Below are positions 44,500 through 56,909 of a DNA stretch of 64,000 bases, one piece after another. Each line of letters begins with the position of its first letter. The stretch's first letter is position 1. Under the pieces are notes generated by a model. It searched no databases. It was not told the DNA's origin and saw nothing but the letters and a program-made list of their open reading frames with translations. A program made the translations under genes and the position numbers. Origin of the DNA: Bathymodiolus brooksi (Eukaryota; Mollusca; Bivalvia; Mytilida; Modiolidae); NCBI GenBank assembly GCA_963680875.1, contig OY804582.1, positions 51,602,646-51,666,645 on the forward strand, given 5' to 3'.

Positions 44500-44940
44500 T
44501 TTAATATTACTTTAAAAAATTAATTGATTCCCACAATGCATTGTCTATCATATGGACATAATGCATGTTCTAATCATACTATAACCTACTTCATGAAAGG
44601 CTTTCTCCATAGGGACATTCAATATTTCAGTTGTAAATGGAATAAAATATTAAAAGAGAACTTTAAAGTTTTTCAAACTTATGATTTTTTATTGATTTAA
44701 AAAAGTAAATTCTATGACTTTTGCTATTTGAATTAACTCAATACACATGTACAGAATATGAAAGAAAGAAAAACCATCTACAATTATCTTAAAATCCTAA
44801 GTGTTTATTGCTGTTGTTCATCTTGCTGTCACTGTCTAGAAAAAAACATATGAACTACCATAGTTGACTTTGACTCCCATTTTGTTCCATTTTTGGAGAG
44901 AAAAAAAGTTTGACCCTTATTGAACATCAAATAATATTAA
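44500..44940. other. AT-rich spacer, no gene seen
   Basis: Nothing recognised before the 22-bp array. Confidence 0.45.
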
Positions 44941-45449
44941 GAACAAAATAAGTTATCTTGAGAGCAAATTAAGTTATCTTTGAGAGCAAAATAAGTTATC
45001 TTTGAGAACAAAATAAGTTATCTTTGAGAACAAAATAAGTTATCTTTGAGAGCAAAATAAGTTATCTTTGAGAGCAAAATAAGTTATCTTTGAGAGCAAA
45101 ATAAATCATCTTTGAGAGCAAAATAAATCATCTTTGAGAGCAAAATAAGTTATATTTGAGAGCAAAATAAATTATCTTTGAGAGCAAAATAAATTATCTT
45201 TGAGAGCAAAATAAGTTATCTTTGAGAACAAAATAAACTATCTTTGAGAGCAAAACAAGTTATCTTTGAGAACAAAATAAGTTATCTTTGAGAACAAAAT
45301 AAGTTATCTTTGAGAGCAAAATAAGTTATCTTTGAGAGCAAAATAAGTTATCTTTGAGAGCAAAATAAGTTATCTTTGAGAGCAAAATAAATTACCTTTG
45401 AGAGCAAAATAAGTTATCTCTGAGAACAAAATAATTTATCTTTGAGAGC
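44941..45449. repeat. Minisatellite, 22-bp unit (about 23 copies)
   Basis: The unit is GAGAGCAAAATAAGTTATCT plus TT. Variants are GAACAAAAT, AAATCATC and AAATTATC. Purine-rich plus strand. The right end stops abruptly at GAGAGCTGGAGAC. Confidence 0.95.
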
Positions 45450-46795
45450 TGGAGACATTACCTCTTGACTTCATTGTTTATTTTTTTGTCTTCCTTTTTA
45501 ACAACAATTTTTTCCATCTTAAGAGACATAAAAAGTCTCTTGTTATATAAACATCTTATAAATGACAGTATTCTCACTTACATTCGAAAATCTCATTTTA
45601 GTAGACTTTGTGACACTTACTGAATAAGATTTAATTTTCTACATTAAATGGTGTCACATTGACATACAATAGTGTTGTATAGTGTTGGTCATTTGTACCT
45701 TACTGTTACCCTGCCCCATCATCAGTGACCATAATTACTTGTATTTATAGATCACCTGTTATTATTTTAACACCTAAGCTTTAAAACTTTTAAATATAAC
45801 ACCTTGTTTTTAAAAATGGGTTTGTTTTGAATTTTATAGATTTTGGTGAAAATGATTCACTAAAGAAACTTTTCAAGTAAACAATAGGTGTCAGCGATCC
45901 ACCGTGGAGAACAATAATTTTCAATTACGTTAAGAAAATACTGTACCAATGATTGATTGTATCGTGGACCCTTCAGGTATATTGGACATTGGTCATATCC
46001 CCCATTCAAATTGACCACAAACAATTTCCCACATAGTTAGATATTTAGTTTGTTTTGCTTCAATGAATTTAAAAATCTCAATTCTCAGATTAATATGAAT
46101 GTTGTTCATTTTTCGATACAATAAATATTGTAAACTTGATTCGAACTCAAACATTATTTGACAAATGTCTTCCTTATGCAGAGGTGCCATACTTTGGATT
46201 AAATTGATTATTGCTTTGTCATTTTTTTTAACAGCAGACCTTTTTTATCCTTTAATCTGATTAAAGGTATGTAGGATAAATTATGTGTAATGAGAAGTAA
46301 ATGGATTTGATATTAAATATTGAATATTTGATTAATAAAATTTAAAAGGTGTTTTAAAAATTTGAATATTTTTAAATATTGACTGTTTATTGTTACTTTA
46401 TGTGATTTTAGTGTTTTTAGGTGTACATTCATGTATTAAATAATATTTATAGTGGTCGTTTTTAAATTTGCATCTGACAAATATTATTATACACATAAAA
46501 AAAAAATTAATAATCCAAGAACATGCTCTAAAGTTCAAAACAATAAACCCAAACTTTTGAAAATAGAAAACTGATTTTAATGCATATTTTGATTTTGGTA
46601 GATTAAATGTGTTAAAATGACTTAGAAAAATTGTAATATATTATTTATATTATACATTGAAAACTGTTTAAATTCAATCTTTGAATAGGTGCGGAAATTA
46701 AATATACTCATGAATTTAGAGTTGAAATACATATATCTAGAGAATAAGCTTGTCTTATCCTGAAACTCTTTGAGTGGAAGCAATTTTTTATTGTA
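45450..46795. other. AT-rich sequence; possible degraded coding fragment on minus strand at 45993-46190
   Basis: A 65-codon minus-strand frame contains EFESSLQYLLYRKMNNIHI and a final TMWEIVCGQFEWGI. The composition looks more protein-like than other frames here and the DNA is less AT-rich, so a retroelement relic is possible, but I cannot name a family. No other feature seen. Confidence 0.25.
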
Positions 46796-46799
46796 TATA

Positions 46800-46925
46800 T
46801 CTGTATTGTTGTTAGAGGAAAGGGGGCGGGGGGTTGCATCCCACTTACTGGTTTAACTATACCACAAGTCTGTGCCTGTCCCAAGCCACAAGCTGGATTA
46901 CAATCAGGATATGTCATTGAGGTGA
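46800..46925 (-). repeat. Dispersed repeat fragment (minus orientation)
   Basis: Read on the minus strand it has CTTGGGACAGGCACAGACTT, GTGGTATAGTTAAACC and then CAACCCCCCGCCCCC. I recall a common mussel repeat with the same order (GGGACAGGCACA, GTTAAAC, CAACCCCCC). The minus frame 46708-46917 crosses it and is artefactual. The G run GGGGGCGGGGGG at 46825-46836 (plus strand) is part of it. Confidence 0.4.
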
Positions 46926-47269
46926 GAGTTGGTTATTGGTGGGAAAGTAGACCATCACTGCTTAAATCTTTCAAAACCTCACCACTTTCATATACTAGTC
47001 CTTGACAGTCTGAAATATGGGACGACACTGCAGGGCAGGGTGTAGAAAAAGGCCCAAATGATTTTCTTGAAATTAAAATAGTTATTATTGAAATTGTCAG
47101 ATGGTACTGATTGTAATAGACTTTTATTGCTGTAGTACATTGTTTCCTCAATTATTTGTTTTATTTAAATATTGTGACTATGATTCATGGTTACATGTAG
47201 TTAGAAATACACGTTAGCCTATGTAGTCAATTCCCTTCACCACTATCAAAGTTAACATAAAATTTGTTC

Positions 47270-47332
47270 ACACCATGATATAGCTGAAATATTGCTCAAG
47301 TTGGTGTTAAACACCAATCAATCAATCTAACC
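47270..47332 (+). mobile_element. SINE 3' tail relic with AATC repeats
   Basis: CCATGATATAGCTGAAATAT, then GTTAAACACCAATCAATC, is the shared SINE tail. The head upstream is unrecognisable. Confidence 0.6.
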
Positions 47333-47334
47333 TT

Positions 47335-47640
47335 TTCACCAGTATTAGTTGTGAGATTGATATCTGCCCATGGTGAGGGATCCATAACTCTGTGATAAAT
47401 TTTGGCTATGACCAGTGTTAGAACCGAATCAAATGGAAAAAGGTTGATTGTTTTCGTTTTCTGATCGTCTGTGTTTTTTTCTTTAAAAAAAGTCAGGTGT
47501 TTTTAACTGATGTCTTTTATTAAACATGACACCAGGTGTGGAAATAAACGTTGCAACCCTTAGTTTGATCATACACCAATATAACTAAATAACGGAAATG
47601 TTGTTGAAAATGGTGTTAAACACCCATTACCATAATCTAT
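47335..47640 (+). mobile_element. Diverged family-1 SINE
   Basis: CACCAGTATTAGTTGTGAGA (B-box region), TGGTGAGGGATC and TGTGATAAA, then a foreign or diverged middle, and the tail ATAACTAAATAACGGAAATG, TTGAAAATGGTGTTAAACAC. Much older than the copies with target duplications. Confidence 0.5.
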
Positions 47641-47646
47641 AGCTTA

Positions 47647-48391
47647 AGATCATAACTATCTTTGTTTGAGGTCATGACCATCCTTGTTTGAAGTCATAAC
47701 TATCCTTGTTTGAGGTCATAACTATCCTTGTCTGAGGTCATTACTATCCTTGTTTGAGGTCATAACTATCCTTGTCTGAGGTCATAACTATCATTGTTTG
47801 AGGTCATAACTATCCTTGTCTGAGGTCATATCTATCCTTGTCTGAGGTCATTACTATCCTTGTTTGAGGTCATTACTATCTTTGTTTGAAGTCATTACTA
47901 TCCTTGTTTGAGGTCATAACTATCCTTGTCTGAGGTCATAACTATCATTGTTTGAGATCATAACTATCCTTTTTTGAGGTCATAACTATCCTTGTCTGAG
48001 GTCATAGCTATCATTGTTTGAGGTCATAACTATCCTTATTTGAGGTCATATCTATCTTTGTCTGAGGTCATTACTATCCTTGTTTGAGGTCATTACTATC
48101 TTTGTTTGAGGTCATTACTATCTTTGTTTGAGGTCATAACTATCCTTGTCAGAGGTCATAACTATCATTGTTTGAGGTCATAACTATCCTTGTCTGAGGT
48201 CATAACTATCATTGTTTGAGGTCATAACTATCCTTGTTTGAGGTCATAACTATCATTGTCTGAGGTCATATCTATCCTTGTCTGAGGTCATAACTATCCT
48301 TGTTTGAGGTCATTACTATCTTTGTTTGAGGTCATTACTATCCTTGTTTGAGGTCATTACTCTTTATTGGAGGTCATAGCTATACTTATTT
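47647..48391. repeat. Minisatellite, 22-bp unit with AGGTCA (about 33 copies)
   Basis: The unit is GAGGTCATAACTATCCTTGT plus TT. Variants are TTACTATC, CATTG and GTCTGAGG. Most units contain AGGTCA, the nuclear-receptor half site, spaced 22 bp or about two helical turns. Starts just after a SINE tail (47640). The right edge decays through TCTTTATTGGAGGTCATAGC. Confidence 0.95.
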
Positions 48392-48399
48392 GGGTGCTT

Positions 48400-49137
48400 G
48401 GAATGTATGTTTTTCCCCCTTTGAAGTCCTGCCTTTAAAACGATTACCTCAGATTATTTAAAGTAAATTTTGGTTTTCTTTGACTTTAATCAGAAGTTAA
48501 CAATTCTACCTAAAGGGGGTTCATGACTAACAGGATCCTGTTTCAACTTAGTGTCGGGAAATATCTAATCAATTAGAGGTACCATTCAAATATTGTTATA
48601 TTTATTTCAGATTAAATTGTTGTTAAAAGCAAAGCTTTCGATAAATCTGAAACTGCCTTAAAATCTTACAAACAAGATTTTAAATCTCCCCCAAGACTTA
48701 CATGTTTCATATTGAAATCTGCATAATTTAAAAGATTAGTTTTAAATCCTTTTAATCTTTGATCAATCTCGTAACATTATCATTAGTGGAATTATCCTAA
48801 ATCTACTGTGTGCTATGTAGTTCTCTTTTAATTGTTTTATTTCAGCATTATGGATTAAGTTAGCGACCGTGTATGTAAATCCTGGATTGATACTTAGACA
48901 TTGATTGTTGCATGTTGTAGCATTAGCACTTTGGTAAAAACCCTATAATTTGCATTGTAATGATTGATTATATTTTACATATCGTTTTGACAAGCAAACG
49001 GGTGAGTATAATTTGAATGGACAGAGAATTTAAATAATGTTTTAATGTAATTACTACAGGTTAAAAGACATTTACTTGATTGTTTTATCTCTAAAACTTT
49101 CAAAAGAAAACAAGTTATTTGATATTCTAATTTTGTA
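48400..49137. other. AT-rich sequence, no gene seen
   Basis: Nothing recognised between the 22-bp and 25-bp arrays. Confidence 0.45.
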
Positions 49138-52100
49138 AGACTTTGTATGTTCCAACTTCTTATGACTTTGTATGTTCCAACTTCTTATGACTTTGTATGT
49201 TCCAACTTCTTATGACTTTGTATGTTCCAACTTCTTATGACTTTGTATGTTCCAACTTCTTATGACTTTGTATGTTCCAACTTCTTATGACTTTTTATGT
49301 TCCAACTTCTTATGACTTTGTATGTTCCAACTTCTTATGATTTTGTATGTTCCAACTTCTTATGACTTTTTATGTTCCAACTTCTTATGACTTTGTATGT
49401 TCCAACTTCTTATGACTTTGTATGTTCCAACTTCTTATGACTTTGTATGTTCCAACTTCTTATGACTTTGTATGTTCCAACTTCTTATGACTTTGTATGT
49501 TCCAACTTCTTATGACTTTTTATGTTCCAACTTCTTATGACTTTGTATGTTCCAACTTCTTATGATTTTGTATGTTCCAACTTCTTATGACTTTTTATGT
49601 TCCAACTTCTTATGACTTTGTATGTTCCAACTTCTTATGACTTTGTATGTTCCAACTTCTTATGACTTTGTATGTTCCAACTTCTTATGACTTTGTATGT
49701 TCCAACTTCTTATGACTTTGTATGTTCCAACTTCTTATGACTTTGTATGTTCCAACTTCTTATGACTTTGTATGTTCCAACTTCTTATGACTTTGTATGT
49801 TCCAACTTCTTATGACTTTGTATGTTCCAACTTCTTATGACTTTGTATGTTCCAACTTCTTATGACTTTGTATGTTCCAACTTCTTATGACTGTATGTTC
49901 CAACTTCTTATGACTTTGTATGTTCCAACTTCTTATGACTGTATGTTCCAACTTCTTATGACTTTGTATGTTCCAACTTCTTATGACTTTGTATGTTCCA
50001 ACTTCTTATGACTTTGTATGTTCCAACTTCTTATGACTTTTTATGTTCCAACTTCTTATGACTTTGTATGTTCCAACTTCTTATGACTTTGTATGTTCCA
50101 ACTTCTTATGACTTTGTATGTTCCAACTTCTTATGACTTTGTATGTTCCAACTTCTTATGACTTTGTATGTTCCAACTTCTTATGACTTTGTATGTTCCA
50201 ACTTCTTATGACTTTTTATGTTCCAACTTCTTATGACTTTGTATGTTCCAACTTCTTATGACTTTGTATGTTCCAACTTCTTATGACTTTGTATGTTCCA
50301 ACTTCTTATGACTTTGTATGTTCCAACTTCTTATGACTTTGTATGTTCCAACTTCTTATGACTTTGTATGTTTCAACTTCTTATGACTTTGTATGTTCCA
50401 ACTTCTTATGACTTTGTATGTTTCAACTTCTTATGACTTTGTATGTTCCAACTTCTTATGACTTTGTATGTTCCAACTTCTTATGACTTTGTATGTTCCA
50501 ACTTCTTATGACTTTGTATGTTCCAACTTCTTATGACTTTGTATGTTCCAACTTCTTATGACTTTGTATGTTCCAACATCTTATGACTTTGTATGTTCCA
50601 ACTTCTTATGACTTTGTATGTTCCAACTTCTTATGACTTTGTATGTTCCAACTTCTTATGACTTTGTATGTTCCAACTTCTTATGACTTTGTATGTTCCA
50701 ACTTCTTATGACTTTGTATGTTCCAACTTCTTATGACTTTGTATGTTCCAACTTCTTATGACTTTGTATGTTCCAACTTCTTATGACTTTGTATGTTCCA
50801 ACTTCTTATGACTTTGTATGTTCCAACTTCTTATGACTTTGTATGTTCCAACTTCTTATGACTTTGTATGTTCCAACTTCTTATGACTTTGTATGTTCCA
50901 ACTTCTTATGACTTTGTATGTTCCAACTTCTTATGACTGTATGGTCCAACTTCTTATGACTTTGTATGTTCCAACTTCTTATGACTTTGTATGTTCCAAC
51001 TTCTTATGACTTTGTATGTTCCAACTTCTTATGACTTTGTATGTTCCAACTTCTTATGACTTTGTATGTTCCAACTTCTTATGACTTTGTATGTTCCAAC
51101 TTCTTATGACTTTGTATGTTCCAACTTCTTATGACTTTGTATGTTCCAACTTCTTATGACTTTGTATGTTCCAACTTCTTATGACTTTGTATGTTCCAAC
51201 TTCTTATGACTTTGTATGTTCCAACTTCTTATGACTTTGTATGTTCCAACTTCTTATGACTTTGTATGTTCCAACTTCTTATGACTTTGTATGTTCCAAC
51301 TTCTTATGACTTTGTATGTTCCAACTTCTTATGACTTTGTATGTTCCAACTTCTTATGACTGTATGTTCCAACTTCTTATGACTTTGTATGTTCCAACTT
51401 CTTATGACTTTGTATGTTCCAACTTCTTATGACTTTGTATATTCCAACTTCTTATGACTTTGTATGTTCCAACTTCTTATGACTTTGTATGTTCCAACTT
51501 CTTATGACTTTGTATGTTCCAACTTCTTATGACTTTGTATGTTCCAACTTCTTATGACTTTGTATGTTCCAACTTCTTATGACTTTGTATGTTCCAACTT
51601 CTTATGACTTTGTATGTTCCAACTTCTTATGACTTTGTATGTTCCAACTTCTTATGACTTTGTATGTTCCAACTTCTTATGACTTTGTATGTTCCAACTT
51701 CTTATGACTTTTTATGTTCCAACTTCTTATGACTTTGTATGTTCCAACTTCTTATGATTTTGTATGTTCCAACTTCTTATGACTTTTTATGTTCCAACTT
51801 CTTATGACTTTGTATGTTCCAACTTCTTATGACTTTGTATGTTCCAACTTCTTATGACTTTGTATGTTCCAACTTCTTATGACTTTGTATGTTCCAACTT
51901 CTTATGACTTTGTATGTTCCAACTTCTTATGACTTTGTATGTTCCAACTTCTTATGATTTTGTATGTTCCAACTTCTTATGACTTTGTATGTTCCAACTT
52001 CTTATGACTTTGTATGTTCCAACTTCTTATGATTTTGTATGTTCCAACTTCTTATGACTTTGTATGTTCCAACTTCTTATGACTTTGTATGTTCCAACTT

Positions 52101-55100
52101 CTTATGACTTTGTATGTTCCAACTTCTTATGACTTTGTATGTTCCAACTTCTTATGACTTTGTATGTTCCAACTTCTTATGACTTTGTATGTTCCAACTT
52201 CTTATGACTTTGTATGTTCCAACTTCTTATGACTTTGTATGTTCCAACTTCTTATGACTTTGTATGTTCCAACTTCTTATGACTTTGTATGTTCCAACTT
52301 CTTATGACTTTGTATGTTCCAACTTCTTATGACTTTGTATGTTCCAACTTCTTATGACTTTGTATGTTCCAACTTCTTATGACTGTATGTTCCAACTTCT
52401 TATGACTTTGTATGTTCCAACTTCTTATGACTTTGTATGTTCCAACTTCTTATGACTTTGTATATTCCAACTTCTTATGACTTTGTATGTTCCAACTTCT
52501 TATGACTTTGTATGTTCCAACTTCTTATGACTTTGTATGTTCCAACTTCTTATGACTTTGTATGTTCCAACTTCTTATGACTTTGTATGTTCCAACTTCT
52601 TATGACTTTGTATGTTCCAACTTCTTATGACTTTGTATGTTCCAACTTCTTATGACTTTGTATGTTCCAACTTCTTATGACTTTGTATGTTCCAACTTCT
52701 TATGACTTTTTATGTTCCAACTTCTTATGACTTTGTATGTTCCAACTTCTTATGATTTTGTATGTTCCAACTTCTTATGACTTTTTATGTTCCAACTTCT
52801 TATGACTTTGTATGTTCCAACTTCTTATGACTTTGTATGTTCCAACTTCTTATGACTTTGTATGTTCCAACTTCTTATGACTTTGTATGTTCCAACTTCT
52901 TATGACTTTGTATGTTCCAACTTCTTATGACTTTGTATGTTCCAACTTCTTATGACTTTGTATGTTCCAACTTCTTATGACTTTGTATGTTCCAACTTCT
53001 TATGACTTTGTATGTTCCAACTTCTTATGACTTTGTATGTTCCAACTTCTTATGACTTTGTATGTTCCAACTTCTTATGACTTTGTATGTTCCAACTTCT
53101 TATGACTTTGTATGTTCCAACTTCTTATGACTTTGTATGTTCCAACTTCTTATGACTTTGTATGTTCCAACTTCTTATGACTTTGTATGTTCCAACTTCT
53201 TATGACTTTGTATGTTCCAACTTCTTATGACTTTGTATGTTCCAACTTCTTATGACTTTGTATGTTCCAACTTCTTATGACTTTGTATGTTCCAACTTCT
53301 TATGACTTTGTATGTTCCAACTTCTTATGACTTTGTATGTTCCAACTTCTTATGACTTTGTATGTTCCAACTTCTTATGACTTTTTATGTTCCAACTTCT
53401 TATGACTTTGTATGTTCCAACTTCTTATGACTTTGTATGTTCCAACTTCTTATGACTTTGTATGTTCCAACTTCTTATGACTTTGTATGTTCCAACTTCT
53501 TATGACTTTGTATGTTCCAACTTCTTATGACTTTGTATGTTCCAACTTCTTATGACTTTGTATGTTCCAACTTCTTATGACTTTGTATGTTCCAACTTCT
53601 TATGACTTTGTATGTTCCAACTTCTTATGACTTTGTATGTTCCAACTTCTTATGACTATGTTCCAACTTCTTATGACTTTGTATGTTCCAACTTCTTATG
53701 ACTTTGTATGTTCCAACTTCTTATGACTTTGTATGTTCCAACTTCTTATGACTTTGTATGTTCCAACTTCTTATGACTTTGTATATTCCAACTTCTTATG
53801 ACTTTGTATGTTCCAACTTCTTATGACTTTGTATGTTCCAACTTCTTATGACTTTGTATGTTCCAACTTCTTATGACTTTGTATGTTCCAACTTCTTATG
53901 ACTTTGTATGCTCCAACTTCTTATGACTTTGTATGTTCCAACTTCTTATGACTTTGTATGTTCCAACTTCTTATGACTTTGTATGTTCCAACTTCTTATG
54001 ACTTTGTATGTTCCAACTTCTTATGACTTTGTATGTTCCAACTTCTTATGACTTTGTATGTTCCAACTTCTTATGACTTTGTATGTTCCAACTTCTTATG
54101 ACTTTGTATGTTCCAACTTCTTATGACTTTGTATGTTCCAACTTCTTATGACTTTGTATGTTCCAACTTCTTATGACTTTGTATGTTCCAACTTCTTATG
54201 ACTTTGTATGTTCCAACTTCTTATGATTTTGTATGTTCCAACTTCTTATGACTTTGTATGTTCCAACTTCTTATGACTTTGTATGTTCCAACTTCTTATG
54301 ACTTTGTATGTTCCAACTTCTTATGACTTTGTATGTTCCAACTTCTTATGACTTTGTATGTTCCAACTTCTTATGACTTTGTATGTTCCAACTTCTAATG
54401 ACTTTGTATGTTCCAACTTCTTATGACTTTGTATGTTCCAACTTCTTATGACTTTGTATGTTCCAACTTCTTATGACTTTGTATGTTCCAACTTCTTATG
54501 ACTTTGTATGTTCCAACTTATTATGACTTTGTATGTTCCAACTTCTTATGACTATGTTCCAACTTCTTATGACTTTGTATGTTCCAACTTCTTATGACTT
54601 TGTATGTTCCAACTTCTTATGACTTTGTATGTTCCAACTTCTTATGACTTTGTATGTTCCAACTTCTTATGACTTTGTATGTTCCAACTTCTTATGACTT
54701 TGTATGTTCCAACTTCTTATGACTTTTTATATTCCAACTTCTTATGACTTTGTATGTTCCAACTTCTTATGACTTTTTATATTCCAACTTCTTATGACTT
54801 TGTATGTTCCAACTTCTTATGACTTTTTATATTCCAACTTCTTATGACTTTGTATGTTCCAACTTCTTATGACTTTGTATGTTCCAACTGCTTATGACTT
54901 TGTATGTTCCAACTTCTTATGTCTTTGTATGTTCCAACTTCTTATAGATTTTTATGTTCCAACTTCTTTGACTTTGTATGTTCTAACTTCATATGACTTT
55001 GTATGTTCCAACTTCTTATGACTTTTTATGTTCCAACTTCTTATGACTTTGTATGTTCCAACTTCTTATGACTGTATGTTCCAACTTCTTATGACTTTTT

Positions 55101-55652
55101 ATGTTCCAACTTCTTATGACTTTGTATGTTCCAACTTCTTATGACTTTGTATGTTCCAACTTCTTATGACTTTGTATGTTCCAACTTCTTATGACTTTGT
55201 ATGTTCCATCTTCTTATGACTTTGTATGTTCCAACTTCTTATGACTTTGTATGTTCCAACTTCTTATGACTTTGTATGTTCCAACTTCTTATGACTTTTT
55301 ATGTTCCAACTTCTTATGACTTTTTATGTTCCAACTTCTTATGACTTTGTATGTTCCAACTTCTTATGACTATGTTCCAACTTCTTATGACTTTTTATGC
55401 TCCAACTTCTTATAGCTTTGTATGTTCCAACTACTTATGACTTTGTATGTTCCAACTTCCTATGACTTTTTATGTTCCAACTTCTTATGACTTTGTATGT
55501 TCCAACTTCTTATGACTTTTTATGTTCCAACTTCTTTGACTTTGTATGTTCCAACTTCATATGACTTTTTATGTTCCAACTTCTTATAGCTTTGTATGTT
55601 CCAACTTCTGATGACTATGTATGTTCCAACTTCTTATGACTTTGTATGTTCT
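49138..55652. repeat. 25-bp satellite-like array (about 260 copies)
   Basis: The unit is CTTTGTATGTTCCAACTTCT plus TATGA. Very homogeneous. Common variants are TTTTTATG, TGATTTTG and TATATTCC, with deletion forms of 23 bp (GACTGTATG) and 21 bp (GACTATGTTCC). Variant blocks recur. GATTTT lies at 49339 and 49564 (225 bp, nine units) and at 51756 and 52754 (998 bp). GACTGTATG lies at 51358 and 52381, and TATATTCC at 51438 and 52461, each 1,023 bp apart. About 1 kb of array was therefore duplicated. Divergence rises from 54720 onwards. Confidence 0.97.
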
Positions 55653-56095
55653 AATTTATTATTGTTTTGTTGCAAGTTGATAAAAACTTTGTATGTTCAA
55701 ATTTGTTAAGACTTTGTATGTTCCAATTGGTAAGATATTGTGTGTTCCAACGTGTTTGCACTTTTTACCAATTTGATAAAATCTTTGTATGTTCTAATTT
55801 CTAATTTGTTTCCACTTCCAACTTGGTAAATTTTTGTATGTTTTAATGTGGTAAGACAATGTATCTTCCAATTTGTTAAAACATTGTATATTCCAGTTTC
55901 TTAAGACTTTGTATCTTCCAGTTTGTTAAGACTTTGTTATGTTCTAAGTTGGTAAGACTTTGTTTCTTCCAGTTTGTTAAGACTTTGTATGTTCCAAGTT
56001 GGTAAGACTTTGTGTGTTCCAGTTTGTTAAGACTTTATATGTTCCAAGTTGGTAAGACTTTGTGTGTTCCAGTTTGTTAAGATTTTGTATGATAA
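55653..56095. repeat. Decayed right flank of the 25-bp array
   Basis: Degenerate 25-bp-spaced units such as AAGACTTTGTATGTTCCAAG then TTGGT alternate with GTGTGTTCCAGTTTGTT near 55975-56090. They share CTTTGTATGTTCCA with the core but carry AGTTTGTTAAGA in place of CTTCTTATGA. This is older, non-homogenised sequence of the same family. The minus frame 55977-56186 arises from it. Confidence 0.75.
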
Positions 56096-56469
56096 TATTG
56101 ACATAATGTAGGATAATCCTTGGTGATATCAAGATGTTAATTTCTTGTCTACTGGAGCACATCATGTAGAGGTTTGTGTCATACATTGGAATGAAAGTGA
56201 TTTTTCCTTATCAGATAAAACTTTCTCATTATACAGTTTGCTCTCTGTATGTTACATTATATTTGTGTTTTATAATTATGGAGTAAATATGTTTCCTTTG
56301 AAGTTGTGTTTTCTTTAAACACCTGAGCAATAAAGGAATTCCTATGATTGAAAACCAAGTCATTAAATTCACATTTTCATTAGTTACAGTTCGGTTGTTT
56401 TTCCAATAATTGTGTTTTATGCAAATCATTTCGAAAAATGTGTTTTATTAATTGTTGTTTTGGCATATT

Positions 56470-56700
56470 GAACTTGTTGCAACGTCGGTCAGTCCTGTCT
56501 CCAAATAGCCCCTGCAACAATGCAGCGGTCAAAGTTCGGCCTATCTTCTACCATTGCCTGACAGGTTGCAATTTTGAAGTTTCTGTCGTGATACATAAAT
56601 GTTGTATTATAGCAAACGATACTGTTATGGACTAATCATCCTTAAACGGCAACAATCCCACTGACAGCTGCGAAATTTATCTCCATTTTAGACAACTTAA
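56470..56700. other. GC-richer unique island
   Basis: TTGCAACGTCGGTCAGTCCT, ATGCAGCGGTCAAAGTTCGG and CACTGACAGCTGCG stand out from the AT-rich surroundings. The plus frame 56438-56635 shows no known motif. Could be a conserved non-coding element, an exon, or a small unrecognised repeat. Confidence 0.3.
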
Positions 56701-56890
56701 GGTGGAAAAGTGTGGCCTTTTGATCTATATTATTTAGCCATAAGTGTTGGGAAATTATTTCTTATTAATTGATGGGTTAAGAATCAAATTTATGGTTAAG
56801 TGAACACTTCTATAAAAAGGTTTCTGTCATAACAATGAATATCTCCTCTGCCAATATATGAAATATTTGTCATGAAAAAAAGATTCAAAT

Positions 56891-56904
56891 GTTGCCATAG
56901 CAAC
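56891..56904. promoter_or_regulatory. RFX X-box-like palindrome
   Basis: GTTGCCATAGCAAC fits GTNRCC, 2-bp spacer, RGYAAC exactly. No neighbouring promoter identified. Confidence 0.3.
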
Positions 56905-56909
56905 AATTA

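Noticed and set aside
46708..47151. Two minus-strand frames with Cys/Pro-rich start
   Set aside because: The first crosses a dispersed repeat with a C/G run. The second has no motif.
49138..55652. Heat-shock elements in the 25-bp unit
   Set aside because: GAAGTTGGAAC does not provide the required alternating GAA/TTC inverted pentamers.
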